Assembly (NCBI GenBank): GCA_963675135.1
Contig: OY776125.1
Span: 44,856,513 to 44,920,512 of the forward strand
Direction of reading: 5' to 3'
Source of the DNA: Galeopsis tetrahit
Taxonomy: Eukaryota > Streptophyta > Magnoliopsida > Lamiales > Lamiaceae
Length of the DNA: 64,000 nt
In this document: positions 10,113-20,664 of the stretch, one piece after another
Layout of the letters: the number at the start of each line of letters is the position of its first letter
Numbering within the stretch: position 1 is the stretch's first letter
Program-made: the position numbers and the translations under genes
Notes under the pieces: generated by a model
What the model was told of the DNA's origin: nothing
The model's database searches: none
Seen by the model: only the letters and a program-made list of their open reading frames with translations

Positions 10113-10931
10113 TATTGTGTGTTTAGAGAAATCCCTAATGTATAGGGAAGAATCTAATTCCCACGGCTTAATATCCATATCTAATTCAGATAAAAATAGG
10201 TATATAAGGAAATATATATCTAATGCATATAAAAGATTTCTTTTTTTACGATTTCATTTACTTTCCAGACCAAACACAAAATTAAATTATATGAGTGGTA
10301 TAAATGAGATGATAGTTTGTACAATTCGTAATAGAAACCAAAGAAAATCAAGGAATCCCCTAATCTAAAAAATTTGATAAAAAAAGATTTCCCGAATTCG
10401 TCATCCAAAAGGACCAAAACTATGTCGTGAGAATGGATGAAAATATCTAGGCCGGATATTTCCCCAATATTTTCTTGATATATCCAATTTTCGTAGTCGT
10501 CGATATCAATATTTGAAAAAAATCGATATTTCCACGATATTTGTAATAAAATAAAAAATATTGATAAATATCAGTATGCAATAACAATATCGAGACGGTA
10601 AATTATCGAAAGAATATCGAAAAAAATCAAGAAAATGTCGATAAATTTAGAAAAATATGATATGAAATAACATTATATAATATATTTCTTTTAAATTTAT
10701 CACTCATGTAAATGTGTTTAAATTGCTTTATTAAATTTATGTATTAAAAGTGTATTATTAAATTTTCACAATTTTTAAAATTTATCAATGTATCAATATT
10801 GATATATCATTGATATTTCCACAAACGTAAGGTCTCGATATTTCCATTGATACTGTGTAATAGAAAAAAGAGAGGGAGAGAGTAGAAAATCTAAAAAAGA
10901 GGAGAGTCGATTAATAGTAAAGAAGACCACT
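10113..10931. other. AT-rich gap with GATATTTCC-type degenerate repeat
   Basis: No gene is supported. Between about 10430 and 10860 short motifs such as CGATATTTCC and AATATCGA recur many times in both orientations, giving a degenerate repeat block. The rest is AT-rich filler; the short ORFs here look random. Confidence 0.55.
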
Positions 10932-11080
10932 CACTACAAATAATGGCCATTTAAAAATGGGAAAGGCAAGGGAATCCCCTTTAAAGGAAATGGCAGCAAT
11001 GGTGAGGGAAATGTCCAGTCGTCAAAATGTTCCTCGGCAATTTATTGGCGAGGGAATAATTGTATTCCTCGCCTTTTTAC
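10932..11080. mobile_element. Orphan CACTA-type terminus
   Basis: It starts CACTACAAATAATGGCC, a CACTA-type end, followed by a GC-richer subterminal region with TTTATTGGCGAGGG. The same subterminal motif occurs at the orphan CACTA end at 61756. I find no partner TAGTG end with a matching 3-bp duplication, so the element is truncated or its other end is unrecognisable. Confidence 0.5.
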
Positions 11081-11983
11081 GAGCGCACGCACCCCTTATC
11101 AATTTGCGAGCGTATACGACCCTTGCCAACTCGCGAGTGCAGAACCCCCTTGTTTGTGCGCCCCCTTGTGTGCTATTTAGACTAAAAACTTTAGTCTTAT
11201 ATTTTGAATGCAATTAATATATATTTTATAATTTCTGTTTTTTCTTTTTTAACTCAATTAATTTAAATTTACTTGCTTATTATTTTTAAATTGTCAAAAC
11301 ATACATAATATATTTATTTCTAATTGAAAAATTACAAAATTATGTGTTACAAATTAAATAATTAATTAATGTGGTTTTTTTTTTCAATTACATTTTTTAA
11401 TAAAAAATTAAAAACTTCAATTATAATTACACACAACATTTAAAATAATTAAAATCATTCTCATCTTCACATCAATTTAAATAATATTACACACAACATT
11501 AAAATAATTAAAATCAATCTCATCTTTCACATCAATTAAATTATAGTTTGAATACAACCAATATAATAGAGTATATGTTATATTTTTAGTTTCTTCTTCT
11601 TTAAATTTATTCAATTAATTTAAATTTAATTGTTTATTTTATAATTATAAACACAAACATTTAATATTTATTTAAATTATATTATTAACAATATTTAACT
11701 AACAATTAATCTAATAAAATATTGTGTTATCAATAATTATATATATTTAATATATATATATATATATATTAATTAGCTTTTAATGAATTACATTTGTTAG
11801 ATTAATTGTACATATTCAACATTATAATTGAAATTGAACGATAAATATTTAAATATTAAATAATTATTTTTTAAATTTAATATACATTTTCTAACTTGAT
11901 TAAAATAAAAATTAAGTCATAACACACATTCTACCAACACACAAACAACCATAACTCATCCCCTCAACTCTAACGTCATCATG
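11081..11983. other. AT-rich intergenic sequence
   Basis: A GC-richer start (to about 11175) gives way to very AT-rich sequence. An approximately 60-70 bp segment containing ACACAACATT and TCATCTT is repeated near 11430 and 11487. No genes or complete elements recognised. It may be the interior of the CACTA element beginning at 10932. Confidence 0.5.
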
Positions 11984-12125
11984 CATAGACGGAACCATGC
12001 ACACCTCTGGAGTATAACTTATACGAAGTATTATTTATCGAGTTAGTTTATAAGTTACTGTAATAGTTTTGTTATTGAATTAGGTTATAAATAGCTTGTC
12101 TTATTTCTTTATTATTAGTTGGGCG

Positions 12126-12142
12126 AGATTGTTTAAATTAAT
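12126..12142. repeat. LINE target-site duplication, 3'-side copy
   Basis: AGATTGTTTAAATTAAT is identical to 41662-41678, almost 30 kb away, and directly abuts the LINE A-tail. Confidence 0.9.
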
Positions 12143-12585
12143 TTTTTTCTTTTTGGTCGGTAAAATAAAGCACTTATTGCATGTGAAAAAAGGTAGGCTA
12201 TAAGATGTAGGCAAGATAGAGTTTACATGCAGGATAAGAAAAAAACTATGTAAGTATACAAATTAGTCAACCGAAGAAGCTCATAGGACTTCTCCTCCAA
12301 TCCTCAAATGATCTGCTCTGCCCTACTATATTCTTTGATGTCACCCATCCCCAGATTCTATTCTTGATCTCCTCTGCTGCTATTTCCGCCTCAATCCTCT
12401 TATTGCAAAATACCAACGAGTTCCTCCCTTTCCATATGATCCATACGGTGCACACCCACAAACATATAGTGAATTGAGAGTATCGCTTACCTCGTACAAG
12501 GCCCGTATGTTGAAAAAAATGCTCGCAGACTGTGTTCTTCATAACAGTTGGTACACCTAGCCACCTAAGGTTTTCTTCCCATATC
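12143..12585 (-). pseudogene. LINE ORF2 C-terminus and 3' UTR
   Basis: The minus strand encodes ENLRWLGVPTVMKN...ICLWVCTVWIIWKGRNSLVF, the zf-RVT-like end of plant LINE ORF2, ending near 12267. About 120 bp of 3' UTR and the A-rich tail follow. The upstream side is cut at 12585 by the Tork element and continues at 18379. Confidence 0.85.
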
Positions 12586-13393
12586 TGTTACGATTGTCAA
12601 TGATATTCGACTCCGATTAGACGTCTCCAATCACAAGCAAAATAATCGACCAATATTCAATCCAACGAAAGCATGGCAATTCACAAATATAAACGAAAAC
12701 GAAAAACAGAGCACAAGAAGATTTAAGTGGTTCGATCAACGTGATCTACATCCACTGGACACACGACTTCAATTTGATTAGTATAAGAGATGTTTACAAA
12801 CACTCATCACTCGGAAAGGGATTTATCCTCACTTCGCTCGTGAACTCTCAACTCTCAAAACGAATGCTCGTACGCGTCAAGAATTACAATTACAAGTAAT
12901 GGGGTATTTATAGGTTGTCAAGGGTGATTGCAGCGTGTGTTGAAAGCGTGCTCTGTTGCCACGTGGATTCTGTTACAACCGTGTAACAAACTCACACCTT
13001 CAGCGTGACCCAATCTGAATTGACCTCCTTGCCCTTCACTTGTCTTCGCAAGACAAGACGACTCCATACTTAGCCAAAAATTAACCCTGCTAACAGAACT
13101 CAACTAGTCTGGTCAGACCTCTACTTGTCTGGTCTTCCCAACTCGTCTTGTCCTTCGCAACACCCATCTCATCTGTTTGGACTCCTCCAACTCATCTGAT
13201 CTGGTCTGAGCTAACTTGTCTGACTCCACCAGCTGATACGCCCAACAGCTGAGTCCTTCAGAAGACTTCTATCAACTAAGTATCTCGACTGATCTGCCCA
13301 ACAGACGAGTACAGTAGTAGAGTAGAATCTACCTGATCTTCACAAGACGAGTAGCACTCGCCTAGTCTAGGAGGATTTGAGATAAACCTCACA
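12586..13393 (-). repeat. 3' LTR of the Tork element
   Basis: 808 bp, identical to 17566-18373 except one site. A CCTATAAATA box on the minus strand lies near 12905-12914. Confidence 0.97.
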
Positions 13394-13407
13394 ATTCTCC
13401 ACCTTTA
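13394..13407 (-). other. Polypurine tract of the Tork element
   Basis: Minus strand AAAGGTGGAGAAT ends directly at the 3' LTR. Confidence 0.75.
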
Positions 13408-13515
13408 GCTCAAAATCTCCACCTTGAACTAACAGCTCCGATCTATCCTTCTCAAAGGACAGATTCTACTACTAATCTGCCGCCACCAGACTAGTAGCCT
13501 TCTCCGCAGAGGTCA

Positions 13516-16500
13516 CTAATGCAAACCAACTGACCTAAGACATAAACCAAACTTCTCCTTTGGTAACGCCTTAGTAAATGCATCAGCAGGGTTCTCCTCA
13601 GTAGCTATCTTAACCACTTGGACGCTCCCCTTCTCCACAATGTCTCTCACAAAGTACAGTTTCACATCAATGTGCTTGGTTCTCTCGTGATACCCCTGAT
13701 GCTTTGCGAGATGAATTGCGCTTTGATTATCACAGAAGACAGTCACACTGTTCTGAGATAAACCAAATTCCTTAAGAATCCCTTTCAGCCACATGCTTTC
13801 CTTAACTGCCTCAGTCAAGGCCACGTACTCCGCTTCAGTAGTAGACAATGCAACTACGGATTGATGAATAGACCTCCACGACACTGCCGTACCAAATAGA
13901 GTGAACACATATCCTGTTAAGGATTTTCGAGTGTCAACATTGGCTGCGTAATCTGCATCCACGTATCCCACAAGTGCATCCCCCTCACTTGGCATCTTCT
14001 GAAATTTCAGACCCGTCTGTGCTGATCCCAGAACATATCTCATAACCCACTTAACCGTTTCCCAATGGCTTAATCCTGGATCACTCATATATCTGTTGAT
14101 CACACTCATAGCATGAGTCAAGTCTGGCCTACAACACACCATAGCATACATTAAACTCCCTACAGCACTGGCATAAGGTATCTTGCTCATCAGAGTTCGC
14201 TCTTGGCTGTTCCTGGGACTCATCTGATTGGACAATCGATGATGTTGGCCAATAGGAGTAGAGACAGTCTTTGCCTTATGCATTCTGAACCTCTCTAACA
14301 CCTTCTGCAGATAAGTAGGCTGACTCAGCAGAATAGACCCGTCTAGTCTACTGATCTCCATCCCAAGAATCACTTTGGTTTCACCAAGATCTTTCATCTC
14401 AAACTCCTGTTTGAGGATCTCCTTAACTTGATTAACACTGTCAATAGACTCGCCTGCTATTAACATGTCATCAACATACAACAGAAGATAGGTAACACCA
14501 GTCCCAACCCGTCTGAAATAGACACAGCTGTCGTACAAGCTCCTTGTAAAACCAGCTGAGCAAATGTACTCATCAAATCTCAAGTACCATTGTCTAGGGC
14601 TTTGTTTGAGGCCATAGAGGGACTTCTTCAATAGACAGACCTTGTCTTCCCCTTCTTCTATGTCCAACCCTTCTGGTAGCTTCATGTAGATCCTCTCGTC
14701 TAGAGATCCATGTAAGAAAGCTGTGGTCACATCCATCTGATGTAGCTCCAATTCATATTGAGCGACCATAGCTAACAAGATTCTGATGCTACAATGCTTC
14801 ACAACAGGTGAGAAGATTTCATTGAAATCGATACCTTCTTTCTGTGTAAATCCCTTAGCTACAAGCCTCGCCTTGTATCTAAGTCTGCCAGCCCTCTGAG
14901 CCTCCACCTTCTTTTTATAGATCCACTTGCACCCAACCAACTTCTTGTTCTTGGGCCTCTGAACAATCTCCCATGTCTGGTTCTTGTTCAAAGAAAGCAG
15001 CTCCTCCTCCATAGCAACAATCCACTTCTCCTTGTCGTGGCAGCTAATGGCTTCTAAATAAGACTTTGGCTCCAGAGACTCCACCTCAAGAGCTGCACAT
15101 AATGCAAATGAGACTATGTCAGCTTGACCGTACCTCTGAGGTGGGTGGACTTCTCGTCTGGTTCTGTCCCGTGCCAGCTGATAATGTTGAAGATCATTCT
15201 CGCCTTGAGGATCGCCCTCCTCATCTAGATCAATATCATCTCCAACTGGTCTTGTGGAGTCAACTTGCTCCACCTCGACTTGTGTCTCGTCTGGTTGGTT
15301 ATCAGCTGCACTAGTACTCGTACTAGTCTGTTCTGATAGAGGCATCCGACTCTCATCAAACGTAACATCTCTACTGATTATACATTTCTGCATCCCAGCT
15401 TCGAGGCACCATAACCTGTATCCTTTCACGCCAGAAGGATACCCAACAAACACGCATCGCAATGCTCGAGGCTCAAGCTTATCTTGCTTGATATGAGCAT
15501 AAGCTTGACATCCAAATACCTTCAAATGATTGTAATCGGCTGCACGTCCAGACCACAACTCCTCTGGGGTTTTGTACTGCACAGCCGAGGACGGACTTCT
15601 GTTTATCAAGTAGGCTGCAGTAGACACTGCCTCTCCCCAAAACACCTTTGGCAGACAAGACGAGTTCAACATACACCTGACTCTCTCAAGTAGTGTCTGG
15701 TTCATCCTCTCAGCTACTCCGTTTTGCTGAGGGGTCCCTGGCACAGTCCTATGCCGTACTATTCCCTTCGATTTGCAGAACGCATTGAACTCGTCTGATA
15801 GGTACTCCAGACCATTATCAGTTCTCAAATGTTTGAGAGTCTTGCCTGTGACATTTTCACATTCAATGAGCCATTCCTTGAATTTCTCAAATGCTTCTGA
15901 CTTCGACTTGAGAATAGACACCCACACCTTTCTTGAGTAGTCGTCTATGATAGACAAGAAGTATTTTCCACCAGACCTCGTCTGATTCCTCGCTGGCCCC
16001 CATAGATCAGAATGGACGTAGTCCATGATCCCATTGGTAGAGTGAACACCCTTACCAAACTTAAGTCTCTTGGACTTACCAAGAATACAAGACTCACACA
16101 AGTCGAGTTGAGTGATCTTGTCTTTGCCAAGTAGACCTTGCTTAGACAGCTCCACTAGACCCTTCTCGCCTACGTGAGCTAGTCTTTTGTGCCACAACAT
16201 CGAGTTGTCTTGCACCTCCGCTACATCTGATCTACCAGCTACTGTTTCTCCCTTAAGAAAGTAGAGATCACTCCTTCTCACACCTTTCAGGACAGTCAGC
16301 TCCCCTTTTGACACACTGAGCTCTCCATCAGCCGACTGGAATTTATAGCCCATAGAATCCAACATCCCAAGTGAGATCAAATTTCTCTTGAGTTCAGGTA
16401 CGTACCTAACACTCTTGAGTATTCTTACTACCCCATCGAACATCTTCAGGTGAACACTACCTTCTCCAACAACTTTGCAAGTGTGATCATTCCCAAGCAG

Positions 16501-17493
16501 AACAGAACCGCCCTTCTGTTGCTTGAAGTCATGAAACCAATCTCGTCTTGCAGTCATATGGAAAGAACACCCTGAATCAAGGATCCATGCTTGCTGTTCT
16601 GTAGAGGATGTGATGGTTAGCGCTTGAGCAGACTCATAGCCTTCTTGCTCCTTCTCAACTTGAGTCTGATTAGCTTGATTCTTGTCATTAGAGGTATTGG
16701 CACCAGATTTCCTCAAGAACTGCTTGTATTTGTGACAAGCATTCTTATAGTGCCCAGGCTTGTTGCAATGGTAGCACACTGCTTCACCTTGATTGGACAC
16801 AACTGATTTTCCCTTATCAGCTCCTTTGGGTTGACTAGACCCCTTCTTGGCACCAGATCGCTTCTGGCCACCTCTGATTGCCAATCCTTCTCCGCTACTG
16901 ACCTTGTCTACTTGAGACGTCTTGTTGTGCAGCAGCTTGGACTTGACAGCCAGCATTACATCCTCCAATGTAATACTTTCCTTCCTACCATACAAGATGG
17001 TATCCTTTAAGATTTCAAAGGACTTAGGGAGAGCACTCAATAGAATCAGAGCCTTATCCTCTTCCTCTAACTTGACATCTAAATTCTCTAGATCATCAAG
17101 AATTCTATTGAACTCATCAAGCTGATCCGGAATGGGTTTGTCATCCACCATTCTGAAGGCATACAGCTTCTGTTTCGAATAGAGACGGTTAGCTAAGGTT
17201 TTAACCATGTAAAGTTTACCTAGCTTGTCCCAAACCTCTTTCGCGGTTTTCTCTTTAGCAACTTCTCTCAGAACCTTATCACCAAGGCAGAGCAGAATAT
17301 TACTTCGAGCTTTCCTGAGCATCTTGCTCCTTTCAGCAGCAACTGTTGCAGATTCACCAGCTGGGGTTGTAGACTCTTCGAGCACGTCGAACAAGCCTTG
17401 CTGTTCTAGGAGAGCCTGCATCTTGACTCTCCACAGCCCAAAGTCACCCGTGCCTGAGAACTTCTCAATATTATACTTGGTCGAATTCTCCAT
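13516..17493 (-). CDS. Tork-type Copia gag-pol polyprotein, intact (1325 aa)
   Basis: One ORF starts at MENSTKYNIEKFSG. In order: Gag with the UBN2-type region (about 1-220); zinc knuckle CYHCNKPGHYKNACHK near residue 240; aspartic protease motif WILDSGCSFHMT near 303; integrase (about 430-650) with HKRLAHVG, CESC, HSDLWGP, RTDNGLEY and GVAERMNQT, covering the DDE acidic residues; RT with KARLVAKGFTQ, ITTAFLHGSL-like block and LLYVDDMLIAG; RNase H with VDADYAA, STTEAEYVAL and HIDVKLYFVRD near the end. Length and order match complete TNT1/Tork polyproteins. All catalytic motifs look preserved, so the copy may encode a functional polyprotein. Confidence 0.96.
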   Translation of the reverse strand: MENSTKYNIEKFSGTGDFGLWRVKMQALLEQQGLFDVLEESTTPAGESATVAAERSKMLRKARSNILLCLGDKVLREVAKEKTAKEVWDKLGKLYMVKTLANRLYSKQKLYAFRMVDDKPIPDQLDEFNRILDDLENLDVKLEEEDKALILLSALPKSFEILKDTILYGRKESITLEDVMLAVKSKLLHNKTSQVDKVSSGEGLAIRGGQKRSGAKKGSSQPKGADKGKSVVSNQGEAVCYHCNKPGHYKNACHKYKQFLRKSGANTSNDKNQANQTQVEKEQEGYESAQALTITSSTEQQAWILDSGCSFHMTARRDWFHDFKQQKGGSVLLGNDHTCKVVGEGSVHLKMFDGVVRILKSVRYVPELKRNLISLGMLDSMGYKFQSADGELSVSKGELTVLKGVRRSDLYFLKGETVAGRSDVAEVQDNSMLWHKRLAHVGEKGLVELSKQGLLGKDKITQLDLCESCILGKSKRLKFGKGVHSTNGIMDYVHSDLWGPARNQTRSGGKYFLSIIDDYSRKVWVSILKSKSEAFEKFKEWLIECENVTGKTLKHLRTDNGLEYLSDEFNAFCKSKGIVRHRTVPGTPQQNGVAERMNQTLLERVRCMLNSSCLPKVFWGEAVSTAAYLINRSPSSAVQYKTPEELWSGRAADYNHLKVFGCQAYAHIKQDKLEPRALRCVFVGYPSGVKGYRLWCLEAGMQKCIISRDVTFDESRMPLSEQTSTSTSAADNQPDETQVEVEQVDSTRPVGDDIDLDEEGDPQGENDLQHYQLARDRTRREVHPPQRYGQADIVSFALCAALEVESLEPKSYLEAISCHDKEKWIVAMEEELLSLNKNQTWEIVQRPKNKKLVGCKWIYKKKVEAQRAGRLRYKARLVAKGFTQKEGIDFNEIFSPVVKHCSIRILLAMVAQYELELHQMDVTTAFLHGSLDERIYMKLPEGLDIEEGEDKVCLLKKSLYGLKQSPRQWYLRFDEYICSAGFTRSLYDSCVYFRRVGTGVTYLLLYVDDMLIAGESIDSVNQVKEILKQEFEMKDLGETKVILGMEISRLDGSILLSQPTYLQKVLERFRMHKAKTVSTPIGQHHRLSNQMSPRNSQERTLMSKIPYASAVGSLMYAMVCCRPDLTHAMSVINRYMSDPGLSHWETVKWVMRYVLGSAQTGLKFQKMPSEGDALVGYVDADYAANVDTRKSLTGYVFTLFGTAVSWRSIHQSVVALSTTEAEYVALTEAVKESMWLKGILKEFGLSQNSVTVFCDNQSAIHLAKHQGYHERTKHIDVKLYFVRDIVEKGSVQVVKIATEENPADAFTKALPKEKFGLCLRSVGLH

Positions 17494-17547
17494 CTTCGAT
17501 CTGGCAATTGATTAATGGTTGACAATCGATTCCTCTCGTTTCCGATT

Positions 17548-17564
17548 CCCACAGACGGCGCCAA
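17548..17564 (-). other. Primer binding site candidate of the Tork element
   Basis: TTGGCGCCGTCTGTGGG begins one base after the 5' LTR on the element strand. The TGGCGCC start matches the 3' end of a tRNA ending GGCGCCA; I cannot assign the tRNA with certainty. Confidence 0.6.
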
Positions 17565-17565
17565 T

Positions 17566-18373
17566 TGTTACGATTGTCAATGATATTCGACTCCGATTAG
17601 ACGTCTCCAATCACAAGCAAAATAATCGACCAATATTCAATCCAACGAAAGCATGGCAATTCACAAATATAAACGAAAACGAAAAACAGAGCACAAGAAG
17701 ATTTAAGTGGTTCGATCAACGTGATCTACATCCACTGGACACACGACTTCAATTTGATTAGTATAAGAGATGTTTACAAACACTCATCACTCGGAAAGGG
17801 ATTTATCCTCACTTCGCTCGTGAACTCTCAACTCTCAAAACGAATGCTCGTACGCGTCAAGAATTACAATTACAAGTAATGGGGTATTTATAGGTTGTCA
17901 AGGGTGATTGCAGCGTGTGTTGAAAGCGTGCTCTGTTGCCACGTGGATTCTGTTACAACCGTGTAACAAACTCACACCTTCAGCGTGACCCAATCTGAAT
18001 TGACCTCCTTGCCCTTCACTTGTCTTCGCAAGACAAGACGACTCCATACTTAGCCAAAAATTAACCCTGCTAACAGAACTCAACTAGTCTGGTCAGACCT
18101 CTACTTGTCTGGTCTTCCCAACTCGTCTTGTCCTTCGCAACACCCATCTCATCTGTTTGGACTCCTCCAACTCATCTGATCTGGTCTGAGCTAACTTGTC
18201 TGACTCCACCAGCTGATACGCCCAACAGCTGAGTCCTTCAGAAGACTTCTATCAACTAAGTATCTCGACTGATCTGCCCAACAGACGAGTACAGTAGTAG
18301 AGTAGAATCTACCTGATCTTCACAAGACGAGTAGCACTCGTCTAGTCTAGGAGGATTTGAGATAAACCTCACA
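17566..18373 (-). repeat. 5' LTR of the Tork element
   Basis: 808 bp. It carries the promoter for the element, which reads toward lower coordinates. Confidence 0.97.
17885..17894 (-). promoter_or_regulatory. TATA box in 5' LTR of the Tork element
   Basis: CCTATAAATA on the minus strand, about 480 bp into the LTR, consistent with a U3 promoter. Related LTR 43125-43950 has a TATATA box at the corresponding place. Confidence 0.6.
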
Positions 18374-18378
18374 ATATC

Positions 18379-19016
18379 TTACTGGCGAACGTACATTCGA
18401 GGAACACGTGATTTACCGTTTCCATACTGTTGCCGCATAGGACGCAGCTCACGTCTCCTGTGTCTTGGATTACTTTTCGTCATCGTAGATTGTCCCGTGT
18501 TGGTATCCTCTCCCACAATATTCGCCACGCTATTGCCGAGACTTTTATTGGTGCCACTTTGCTCCATACCTTTTTGAATTCCAGCCCTGTTACTCCCCCA
18601 TTCTCCTCGTTTCGGGTGCTTTCAATGACTCCATTGTATGTGTCCTTAGTGTTGAATGTGCCACTTTGTGTTGACTTCCAGCGCCATTTGTCTCTAGTAT
18701 TAATCTGCAATTGAAATTTATTCACAATACACATTAGTTGGTTAAATTTCCCACTCTCCCTTATTGATAAATTTCTCCTCCATCTCCCTAGCCACTTACC
18801 CATACCCCTGCTCCAACTACACAGCTGCCCCACTACCCCGTTTTTACCCATACTAATTCTAAACAGCCTAGGAAACCTCTTCTTAAGTGTCGTACTACCA
18901 ACCCATCTCTCCTTCCAAAACAACGTCTCCATTCCATTCCCCACAACCCTTTCTATCCTACTTCACCACCACATACCCTTCGTCCCGGCACCATTCCTAA
19001 CAACATCCCTCCACCA
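18379..19016 (-). pseudogene. LINE ORF2 fragment, zf-RVT-like region
   Basis: The minus strand reads ...GNGMETLFWKERWVG... and ...FKKVWSKVAPIKVSAIAWRILWERIPT, typical of the region after RT in plant LINE ORF2, then DVSCVLCG...ETVNHVFLEC (CCHC-like). It is bounded by the Tork element (18378) and the small CACTA (19017). At least one frameshift or stop is present. Confidence 0.85.
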
Positions 19017-20196
19017 CACTACAAGAAAACTGCAATTTAGCCGCGAAAAAAATTGTCGCTAATTCTAATATTTTCGTCGCTAACGTGAGTTAGTGATGAA
19101 ATAATTTTGTCGCAGGATTTGTTGCTATACACCCGTCGCTAACGTGTTTGTGACAAAAAAAATTATTTTGTCACAAATATTGGCGATGAAAATTTGAGTT
19201 TTATCGCAAAATATTAGCGACGAAAATATGAATTTCATCGCAAAATATTTGCGAGGAAAATCAAACATTTGTCGCAAACACGTTAGAGACGGGTGTATAG
19301 CAACAAATCATGTGACAAAATTATTTCATCGCTAACTCACATTAGCGACGAAAATATTAGAATTAACGACAAATTTTTTTCGTGTCTAAAATATTAGCTC
19401 CTTACTTCGTTACTAATTTTTTGCGATAAATATTTTAATTTCGTTGCAAATGTTAGCGATGAAACTCATATTTTTGTCGCTAATATTTGGCTATGGATAT
19501 CCGATTTTCAAATTGTTCTCTAAACCCACTTCCGCACTCTACCAACCCGACCCGCACCCAACCCGACATAACCGACCCGCACCACACCCATCCGACCCGC
19601 ACCCAACCCGCATACCCCTCCCCATTTTATTTACATGACTATTTATTTGGTCTTTGTGGGAATCGATCCCTGGTGGATAGGCACCCATAGCTGGGTGCCC
19701 ACCACTCGGGCAGACAACTCTTTGGTTCAGTTTTTAATATTAATTATATATGTATTCAATTGTTACTAATTAAGTTAATTTTACTCATTTAATTAATTTA
19801 TTTCACATATAATAATTGATTAATTTTTAACTTGTAACAAAATATATATATATATATATATATATTTTGTAATTTTTAAAACAATTTCAATTGTATAAAA
19901 TCAATGTTACTCTAACAATTCCAAAAAAATAATAAATATTACATTCATTCTTCATCATCTCATCTTTATGTCCATCTTCATTTCCAACTTCATATTTATA
20001 AATATTTTTATAAACATTCAAACTGATTTATATAACACACAAAATTTTGGAGAATTATTAAACATTTAAACCGATTTTCTAGATTTAATATGCATAGTTG
20101 AAATAGTACTCTTCCCTCATGCTTAGTAGAAATAACAACAAATAATTAATGAAATCAACAAAATTTTCATCGCTATTCCCCCTGTTTCTTGTAGTG
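19017..20196. mobile_element. Non-autonomous CACTA element 1 (1180 bp)
   Basis: It starts CACTACAAGAAA and ends TTTCTTGTAGTG, an exact 12-bp terminal inverted repeat. CCA is duplicated on both sides (19014-19016 and 20197-20199). It sits in LINE ORF2, whose frame resumes across it (...GWSGW/WRDVV...). Subterminal GTCGCTAA-type motifs are repeated. Inside are a large hairpin, a stretch of CCGACCCGCACCC-type repeats (19546-19622) and an AT-rich right half. No transposase. Confidence 0.93.
19044..19382. repeat. Large inverted repeat (hairpin) in CACTA 1
   Basis: Arms of about 111 bp at 19044-19154 and 19271-19382 are near-perfect reverse complements, separated by about 116 bp. A transcript would fold into a long double-stranded stem. 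Confidence 0.85.
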
Positions 20197-20199
20197 CCA

Positions 20200-20664
20200 C
20201 CCCGACCACCCTTTGCTACTCCCTCTCGACTCACACCCCCTCTCTCCCAGAAACAGCTTGCCGTGTAAAGAATTCACGACTTTTACCCACAAACTCTCGT
20301 CCTCGCTAACATATCTCCACAACCATTTACCTATAAGAGCCCTATTGAACTCTCGTCCTCGCTAACATATCTCCACAACAAACTCTCGTCCTCACCCTCA
20401 GACCCCCATTTTCTTTTGAAGAGCAAATAGTATCCCATTTTATCCAAGAAATTTTTTTCACATTCCTCTCACCCCCCACAAAAACTTACGCTGTAAAGCA
20501 ATCAGATCGCTCAAGGTTTTCTTTGGAAGAAGGTAGAAGGATATATGGTAGATTGGAATCGACGTCAAGACTGCTTTCAGGAGTGTTATCCTCCCCCAAA
20601 TGAGATCTTCTTGTTGCTCCACCCTTGCAATTTCCTTTTCACTTTTTGCGCTAGATGGGACCAC
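20200..20664 (-). pseudogene. LINE ORF2 fragment between RT and zf-RVT
   Basis: The minus strand encodes WGRITLLKAVLTSIPIYHIS and LPKKTLSDLIALQRKFLWG, then RALIGKWLWRYVSEDESLWV, typical of the plant LINE post-RT region. It is frameshifted relative to RT, and the RYVSEDES-like segment appears partly duplicated near 20340-20400. Confidence 0.82.

Larger units (their letters stand above)
12586..18373 (-). mobile_element. Complete Tork/TNT1-type Copia retrotransposon (5788 bp)
   Basis: Two 808-bp LTRs (12586-13393 and 17566-18373) flank one uninterrupted gag-pol ORF. The insertion is bounded by ATATC on both sides (12581-12585 and 18374-18378). LTR termini are TGTGAGG...CGTAACA on the element strand. 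By eye the LTRs differ at a single base (C at 13351, T at 18331). PBS and PPT candidates are present. The target is LINE ORF2. Near-identical LTRs and an intact ORF suggest a very recent insertion by an active or recently active family; a related solo LTR sits at 43125-43950. Confidence 0.97.

Noticed and set aside
12013..12040. Sequence near ATAACTTATACGAAGTATTA resembling a loxP arm
   Set aside because: Only a short partial match inside an AT-rich hAT element; no spacer and second arm, and no reason for a recombinase site in this context.
12586..18373. Hypothetical proteins on the plus strand inside the Tork element and the LTR ORFs
   Set aside because: Antisense shadows of gag-pol; identical short ORFs in both LTRs are non-coding repeat sequence.
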